This document shows positions 59,583 to 64,000 of a stretch of 64,000 nucleotides of DNA, piece by piece. The notes beneath the pieces are model-generated. The model saw nothing but the letters and a program-made list of their open reading frames with translations, searched no databases and was not told where the DNA came from. This DNA is from Micromonospora sp. RHAY321. GTDB taxonomy: Bacteria; Actinomycetota; Actinomycetes; Mycobacteriales; Micromonosporaceae. The DNA lies in the NCBI RefSeq assembly GCF_023896955.1, contig NZ_JAMHIW010000001.1, positions 124,001-188,000 of the forward strand, in the 5' to 3' direction. The position numbers and the translations under genes are program-made. Within the stretch, counting starts at the first letter, position 1; every line of letters starts with the position of its first letter.

Positions 59583-61688
59583 ATGAAGAGACGATTCGCG
59601 CTCGCAGTAGCGGGTCTGACGACCATGGCGCTCGTCGCCACCCCCACCGTCGCGACGGCCGCGCCGACCAGCCCGCCGCCTGAGAGCGACTTCCAGAAGG
59701 TGACCCTCAACGACAACCCGGGCGAGCCGATGGACCTCGCGGTGCTGCCCGACCGCCGGGTGCTGCACGTGACCCGCGCCGGTGAGGTCCGGCTGCACGA
59801 CACGGACACCGGCCGCAACACGATCGCCGCGACCCTAAACGTCTACCGGCACGACGAGGAGGGCCTGCAGAACGTCGCGATCGACCCGAACTTCGGCAGG
59901 GCCGGCAACAACTGGGTCTACCTGTACTACTCCCCACCCATGAACACCCCGGTCGACGACCCGTCGACGCCGAACGTCAACGAGGGCGACGCACCGGCCT
60001 GGGGCACCGCCGCGGACTTCGCGAGGTTCAAGGGCGCCCTCCGGCTGTCCCGGTTCCGGCTGGTCAAGGACAAGCTGGACCTCACCACCGAGCAGCAGAT
60101 CCTCGATGTACCGGTCGACCGGGGCATCTGCTGCCACGTCGGCGGCGACATCGGCTTCGACGCCGAGGGCAACCTGTACCTGTCCACCGGCGACGACACC
60201 AACCCCTTCGAGTCCGGTGGCTACGCGCCGTTGGACGAGCGCCCGGGCCGAAACCCGGCGTACGACGCGCAGCGCACCTCGGCCAACACCAACGACCTGC
60301 GCGGCAAGATCCTGCGCATCAAGGTCGGCGCCAACGGCGGGTACAGCATCCCGGACGGGAACCTGTTCCCGCAGGGCACGGCCGGCACCCGTCCGGAGAT
60401 CTACCTGATGGGCCTGCGCAACCCGTTCCGGATCGAGCTGAACCGCGAGACCGGCGACCTGTACGTCGCCGACTACTCGCCGGACGCGCGCCAGGCGGAC
60501 CCGCTGCGCGGGCCGGCCGGGCACGGCAAGTGGCTCGCCGCCCGCGAAGCCGGCAACTACGGGTGGCCCTACTGCGCCACCGCGGCGCTGCCGTACACCG
60601 ACTACGACTTCGCGACGGGCGTGTCCGGGGCGCCGTTCAACTGCTCCGCGCCGGTCAACGAGTCGCCGCACAACACCGGCCTGCGGGAACTGCCGCCGGT
60701 GGCGCAGCCGCAGGTGTGGTACACCTACGGCCGGTCGGCACAGTTCCCCGAGCTGGGCACTGGCGGCATCGGCCCGATGGCCGGGCCGGCGTACCAGTTC
60801 AGCCCGCCAGGAACGCACGGTCGTGCGCCGGTGGCGTGGCCGGCCTACTACGACGGCGTCCCGCTCCTGGCCGAGTGGACCCGCGACTACGTGAAGGGCC
60901 TGCGGCTGGACGCCGGCGGCGACCTGACCGGAATCGAGCCGGTGCTGCCGTCGTTCACGTTCGACAACCCGATGGACCTCGAGTTCGGTCCGGACGGGGC
61001 GCTCTACGTACTGGAGTACGGCGACGGCTACTTCAGCGAGAACCCGGACGCGCAGCTGGCCCGGATCGACTACACGGGCTGGACGGGCAACCACACTCCC
61101 GCGCCGCAGGTCTCGGCCACGCCCACCGCCGGGCTCGCGCCGCTGACCGTCACGTTCTCCAGCGACGGCACCACGGACTACGACGGCGACCGGCTGAAGT
61201 ATGCGTGGGACTTCGACAACGACGGCAAGGTCGACTCGCGCGCGGCGAACCCGACGTTCACGTACCGGGACAACGGGCTCTACAACGCCACCCTACGGGT
61301 GACAGACCCGGGTGGGCTCTCGGCCGCCGCGTCGGTGCGGGTGGTGGTCGGTAACGCCCCGCCGGTGGTGGAGCTCGTCAAGCCGGTCGCGGGCCAGCCC
61401 TTCGCCTTCGGCGACACCGTGCAGTTCGAGGTACGGGTGACCGACGACCAGCCGGTGGACTGCTCCCGGGTCAGCGTCACGTACATCCTCGGCCACGACA
61501 CCCACGGGCACCCGCAGACCACCGCGAACGGCTGCACCGGCTCGATCCAGACGACGGTGCCGTCCGGTCACGACCCGGCGACCGACCACCTGACCGGGGT
61601 GTTCGTCGCGTCCTACACCGACCCCGGCGGTGACGGCCTGCCGTCCCTGACCGGTACCGATGAGGTCGTCCTCGTCCCCAGCGCATAA
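59583..61688 (+). CDS. Secreted PQQ-dependent sugar dehydrogenase with PKD domain
   Basis: A 701-residue exported enzyme from ATG 59583 with AAGGAG. Signal peptide MKRRFALAVAGLTTMALVAT...TAAP; the six-bladed propeller of soluble glucose/sorbosone dehydrogenases (PMDLAVLPDRRVLHVTRAGE, DEEGLQNVAIDPNF, GLRNPFRIELNRETGDLYVADYS, MDLEFGPDGALYVLEYGD) covers about residues 35-500, then a PKD domain (TAGLAPLTVTFSSDGTTDYD, YAWDFDNDG) and a final beta domain. It oxidises extracellular sugars with PQQ as cofactor; the exact sugar is unknown. It heads the right-edge carbohydrate group. Confidence 0.92.
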   Translation: MKRRFALAVAGLTTMALVATPTVATAAPTSPPPESDFQKVTLNDNPGEPMDLAVLPDRRVLHVTRAGEVRLHDTDTGRNTIAATLNVYRHDEEGLQNVAIDPNFGRAGNNWVYLYYSPPMNTPVDDPSTPNVNEGDAPAWGTAADFARFKGALRLSRFRLVKDKLDLTTEQQILDVPVDRGICCHVGGDIGFDAEGNLYLSTGDDTNPFESGGYAPLDERPGRNPAYDAQRTSANTNDLRGKILRIKVGANGGYSIPDGNLFPQGTAGTRPEIYLMGLRNPFRIELNRETGDLYVADYSPDARQADPLRGPAGHGKWLAAREAGNYGWPYCATAALPYTDYDFATGVSGAPFNCSAPVNESPHNTGLRELPPVAQPQVWYTYGRSAQFPELGTGGIGPMAGPAYQFSPPGTHGRAPVAWPAYYDGVPLLAEWTRDYVKGLRLDAGGDLTGIEPVLPSFTFDNPMDLEFGPDGALYVLEYGDGYFSENPDAQLARIDYTGWTGNHTPAPQVSATPTAGLAPLTVTFSSDGTTDYDGDRLKYAWDFDNDGKVDSRAANPTFTYRDNGLYNATLRVTDPGGLSAAASVRVVVGNAPPVVELVKPVAGQPFAFGDTVQFEVRVTDDQPVDCSRVSVTYILGHDTHGHPQTTANGCTGSIQTTVPSGHDPATDHLTGVFVASYTDPGGDGLPSLTGTDEVVLVPSA

Positions 61689-61707
61689 CGTTCGAGAAGG
61701 AGAGACC

Positions 61708-62652
61708 ATGTGTTACGGACATGATGGGATGGCCGCGCTGCGGCGCTCCGTGGACCGGCGCAGCCTGCTGCGCGGCACGCTGGCCGTCGCCGCCGGCGTC
61801 GGGCTCGCCTCGTCCGGCCTCGGCGCGACGGCCGCGTCGGCCACCGCCCACCGGACCGGACGGCACCACGTACCCCCGGGTCTGATCAGCATCCAGCTGT
61901 GGACCGTGCGCGACGCCCTGTGGGGTGCGCCCGGCTACGACGCCACCCTCACCCACCTGGCCCGGCTCGGATATCCGCGCGTGGAGCTGGCGCTCGGATA
62001 CTTCGGTCGGACCGCCGCCCAGCTGCGCCAGTTCCTGGACGGCATCGGCATCAGTGCCAGCTCCAGCCACGACGGGATCAGCGGTACTGCCGCGGAGCTG
62101 GAGCAGAAGGTCCAGAACGCGGTCACCCTGGGCCAGCAGTTCATGGTGGTGCCCTACCTGTACTCCGAGAGCACGGACGACTGGAAACGCTGGGCGGAGC
62201 AGATGAACGTCGAGGCTGCCGCGGCGCGGGCGGCCGGCCTGCGCTACGGCTACCACAACCACGCCCACGAGTTCACCATCGACCTCGGTGGCGGCAAGCG
62301 GCCGTGGGACGTGCTGACCGCCGAACTCGACCCGAAACTCGTGCACCTGGAGGTCGACCTCTACTGGGCGGTCACCGGCGGCATCAACTCCGGCGACGGC
62401 GTCGCGGACCCCGAGGGCTTCACCCTCGACGTCATCCGCTCCGCGCCGCAGCGCGTCCTGCAGTACCACGTCAAGGACCGGGACGTTACCACCGGCGACA
62501 TGGCCGACCTGGGTACAGGGACCATCGACTTCGCCCGGATCTTCCGCGAGCACTCGGTCCTGGAATACATCGTCGAGAACGACACTCCCGACGTGACACC
62601 GCAGCAGACGGCCGAGATCGGCTACCGCTACCTGCGCAAGCTGCGGTTCTGA
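61708..62652 (+). CDS. Tat-exported sugar phosphate isomerase/epimerase
   Basis: A 314-residue TIM-barrel protein (xylose-isomerase-like AP endonuclease 2 family). It begins MCYGHDGMAALRRSVDRRSLLRG with the twin-arginine motif RRSLLRG, signal region to about residue 47. The barrel shows ISIQLWTVRDALW, GYPRVELALGYFG, RYGYHNHAHEF (metal-binding His), VHLEVDLYWAVTGG and LQYHVKDRD. Relatives isomerise or cleave 3-keto-sugars and inosose-type substrates. ATG follows AAGGAG, 19 bp after the sugar-dehydrogenase stop, so they form an operon. Confidence 0.92.
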   Translation: MCYGHDGMAALRRSVDRRSLLRGTLAVAAGVGLASSGLGATAASATAHRTGRHHVPPGLISIQLWTVRDALWGAPGYDATLTHLARLGYPRVELALGYFGRTAAQLRQFLDGIGISASSSHDGISGTAAELEQKVQNAVTLGQQFMVVPYLYSESTDDWKRWAEQMNVEAAAARAAGLRYGYHNHAHEFTIDLGGGKRPWDVLTAELDPKLVHLEVDLYWAVTGGINSGDGVADPEGFTLDVIRSAPQRVLQYHVKDRDVTTGDMADLGTGTIDFARIFREHSVLEYIVENDTPDVTPQQTAEIGYRYLRKLRF

Positions 62653-62737
62653 GATACCTCCGAGAGGAGCGCTGACGGACACCGGGCCGGCCGGAATTGC
62701 CGGCCCCGGTGTCGGACCGACATTTCATTCAATTGAC

Positions 62738-62780
62738 TGCCGATAACCACTCTCTCCGTTGGGGAGAGTGGTTATCGGCA
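62738..62780 (+). terminator. Terminator of the sugar-oxidation operon
   Basis: TGCCGATAACCACTCTC and its complement form a 20-bp stem (one U-G pair) with a three-base loop, followed by TGCCTTTAAA. Confidence 0.85.
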
Positions 62781-62827
62781 TGCCTTTAAACCGTCGCGTC
62801 CGGCGACATGTGGGCGGCGCCGGAATA

Positions 62828-62856
62828 TTGACCCTTCGGAATTGATCTCATAGGGT
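62828..62856 (+). promoter_or_regulatory. Sigma-70-type promoter of the ThuA gene
   Basis: TTGACC (62828-62833) and TAGGGT (62851-62856) are 17 bases apart, an excellent match to the actinomycete vegetative consensus. Transcription would start at about 62863. Confidence 0.7.
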
Positions 62857-62868
62857 GCAGGAAACGTG

Positions 62869-62880
62869 GAAAGCGCTTTC
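62869..62880. promoter_or_regulatory. LacI-family operator
   Basis: GAAAGCGCTTTC is a perfect 12-bp palindrome within TGGAAAGCGCTTTCTT, matching the TGNAANCGNTTNCA pattern of LacI-family sites. It lies just after the predicted transcription start, so a sugar-responsive repressor could block elongation. Confidence 0.75.
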
Positions 62881-62910
62881 TTACCACCGTCCCCGACAAG
62901 GAGCGCGTGT

Positions 62911-64000
62911 ATGAGACGCCAACGCACGCTACTGTTCGCCCTGCTCGCGGCCGTCACACTCCTGTTGCCGAGCACCGCGGCGACCGCCACCGAATCCGCC
63001 ACCGACGCCAATTTCCGAGTGCTGGTCTTCTCCAAGGTCACGAACTTCTACCACGACTCCATCCCCGCCGGCGTCGCCGCCATCCGGCAGCTCGGCGACC
63101 AACAGGGATTCGCCGTCGAGGCGACCACCGACGCGGGCGCGTTCACCGACGCCAACCTCGCCCGCTTCGACGCTCTCGTGTTCAACAACACCAACTCCAC
63201 CCCCGCGTCCGGCGACCTCCTCGACGCCGACCAGCGGGCCGCGCTCCAGCGGTTCATCCGTAACGGCGGTGGCTGGGTCGGCCTGCACGCCGCGTCGGCG
63301 AGCGAGCGGAACTGGACCTGGTACGAGGGCCTGGTCGGGACCATCTTCGACCAGCACCCGGACTTCTCCGCCACGGGCGGCACCTTCCCGGGCCGGATCA
63401 AGGTCCTCGACCACGCCCACCCGTCCACGAAGGACCTGCCGGAGCTCTGGGAGCGCAGCGAGGAGTGGTACAACTGGCGGACCAACCCCACCGACAAGGT
63501 CCACACGCTCGCCCAGATCAAGGTGCGCGACGGCATTCCCGGGCTCGACGAGGGCACCGACCATGCCTACTCGTGGTGCCAGAACTACGACGGCGGGCGC
63601 TCCTGGTTCACCGCCGGCGGCCACAGCTCCTCGTCGTTTGAGGAGCCGGCCTTCCTCGCGCACCTGCTGGGCGGCATCAAGTGGGCCGCCGGCACCGCCC
63701 CCGGTGACTGCGGCGCCACCAGGACCACCAACTTCGAGCGGACCCCCCTGGTCAACCAGGACCTCTCCGACCCGTTCGAACTGGCGGTGGCGCCCGACCG
63801 CCGGGTCTTCTACATCGAGCGCACCGGCGCGCTGAAGGTCGTCAACCAGGACACCCTCGCGGTCACCACGCTGCTGGACTTCGCCTACACGCCGGCGCAG
63901 ACCAGTCAGTCCGACGGCCTGCTCGGCATGACTCTGGACCGACACTTCGCCCAGAACAACTGGCTCTATCTGCTCTGGTCCGACCGGGTGGAGAAGCAGC
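62911..64000 (+). CDS. Secreted ThuA-domain / PQQ-type sugar dehydrogenase (3' truncated by window edge)
   Basis: The open frame runs from ATG 62911 (AAGGAG upstream) to the end of the window, at least 363 residues. Signal peptide MRRQRTLLFALLAAVTLLLP...ATA; then a ThuA-like glutamine-amidotransferase-fold domain (VLVFSKVTNFYHDSIPAGV, GGGWVGLHAAS, FTAGGHSSSSF), then from about residue 275 the start of a sugar-dehydrogenase propeller (PFELAVAPDRRVFYIERTG). ThuA proteins act on 3-keto-glycosides, so domain fusion with a sugar oxidase suggests coupled keto-sugar formation and handling. Regulated by its own promoter and LacI-type operator. Confidence 0.92.
   Translation, partial: MRRQRTLLFALLAAVTLLLPSTAATATESATDANFRVLVFSKVTNFYHDSIPAGVAAIRQLGDQQGFAVEATTDAGAFTDANLARFDALVFNNTNSTPASGDLLDADQRAALQRFIRNGGGWVGLHAASASERNWTWYEGLVGTIFDQHPDFSATGGTFPGRIKVLDHAHPSTKDLPELWERSEEWYNWRTNPTDKVHTLAQIKVRDGIPGLDEGTDHAYSWCQNYDGGRSWFTAGGHSSSSFEEPAFLAHLLGGIKWAAGTAPGDCGATRTTNFERTPLVNQDLSDPFELAVAPDRRVFYIERTGALKVVNQDTLAVTTLLDFAYTPAQTSQSDGLLGMTLDRHFAQNNWLYLLWSDRVEKQ

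Noticed and set aside
1..64000. tRNA, rRNA or riboswitch genes
   Set aside because: None was seen by inspection; a covariance search could still find a small RNA.

Overview
The window is high-GC DNA of an actinomycete, most likely a Micromonospora-like member of the Micromonosporaceae. The grounds are strong G/C bias at third codon positions, frequent GTG/TTG starts, several leaderless-looking promoters, many one-component regulators (AraC, LysR, PadR, MarR x2, ArsR, TetR, MocR, LuxR/LAL, SARP) and secreted multidomain enzymes. The genus is an inference from overall style; no rRNA, tRNA or other marker gene is present. I found no prophage, CRISPR array, conjugative module or complete biosynthetic core gene.

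Layout. 1-7.7 kb: the end of a multicopper oxidase, a hypothetical gene, a decayed IS5-family element, a likely orphan Imm32-type immunity gene, an alpha/beta hydrolase, a DedA / DedA-PAP2 membrane group, then a gene graveyard (fragments of a sugar dehydrogenase, an LCP protein, a PepSY membrane protein and an AAA ATPase). 7.8-15.6 kb: small redox and regulatory genes, namely a carboxymuconolactone decarboxylase-like protein, a membrane protein, AraC, a RibD-like reductase, a secreted endo/exonuclease-type phosphatase, a PadR-GyrI operon and a divergent EamA/LysR pair. 15.7-18.2 kb: a two-gene operon of a cyclase-family hydrolase and a ThDP enzyme. 18.3-29.7 kb: MarR-, ArsR- and GNAT-type genes, a hemerythrin-esterase fusion, a fructosamine-kinase-like protein, IS110 and SDR relics, a WrbA-type quinone reductase and a luciferase-like monooxygenase fused to a BBE-type flavin oxidase. 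29.7-32.5 kb: sparsely coding, with a tiny repeat protein, a TPR-like protein and a modC relic. 32.5-50.6 kb: a LAL regulator, a 2062-residue secreted subtilase convergent with a secreted penicillin acylase carrying a discoidin domain (they share a 19-bp-stem terminator), and a SARP/NB-ARC/TPR regulator followed by two small secreted proteins. 50.8-53.6 kb: a relic IS5-type transposase whose two ends flank an F420-dependent reductase, an SDR and a TetR regulator. 53.7-58.9 kb: divergent MocR and FAD oxidase, a LURP-one protein, and cspA behind a terminator-like leader hairpin. 59.2-64 kb: a secreted carbohydrate-oxidation group (PQQ-type sugar dehydrogenase with PKD domain, Tat-exported sugar isomerase/epimerase, ThuA-sugar dehydrogenase cut by the window edge), with a promoter plus LacI-type operator before the last gene.

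How it fits together. Most of the window reads as accessory chromosome: many regulator-plus-target pairs separated by relics of at least three insertion-sequence types. The clearest functional units are (i) the sugar-oxidation cluster at the right edge, (ii) the cyclase-ThDP operon, (iii) TetR with its divergent SDR and the neighbouring reductase, (iv) PadR-GyrI and (v) the secreted protease/acylase pair. I cannot point to a certain new system. The best candidates for something undescribed are the two enzyme fusions, the three-gene block inside a dead IS, the cspA attenuator-like leader and the SARP plus secreted mini-protein neighbourhood.
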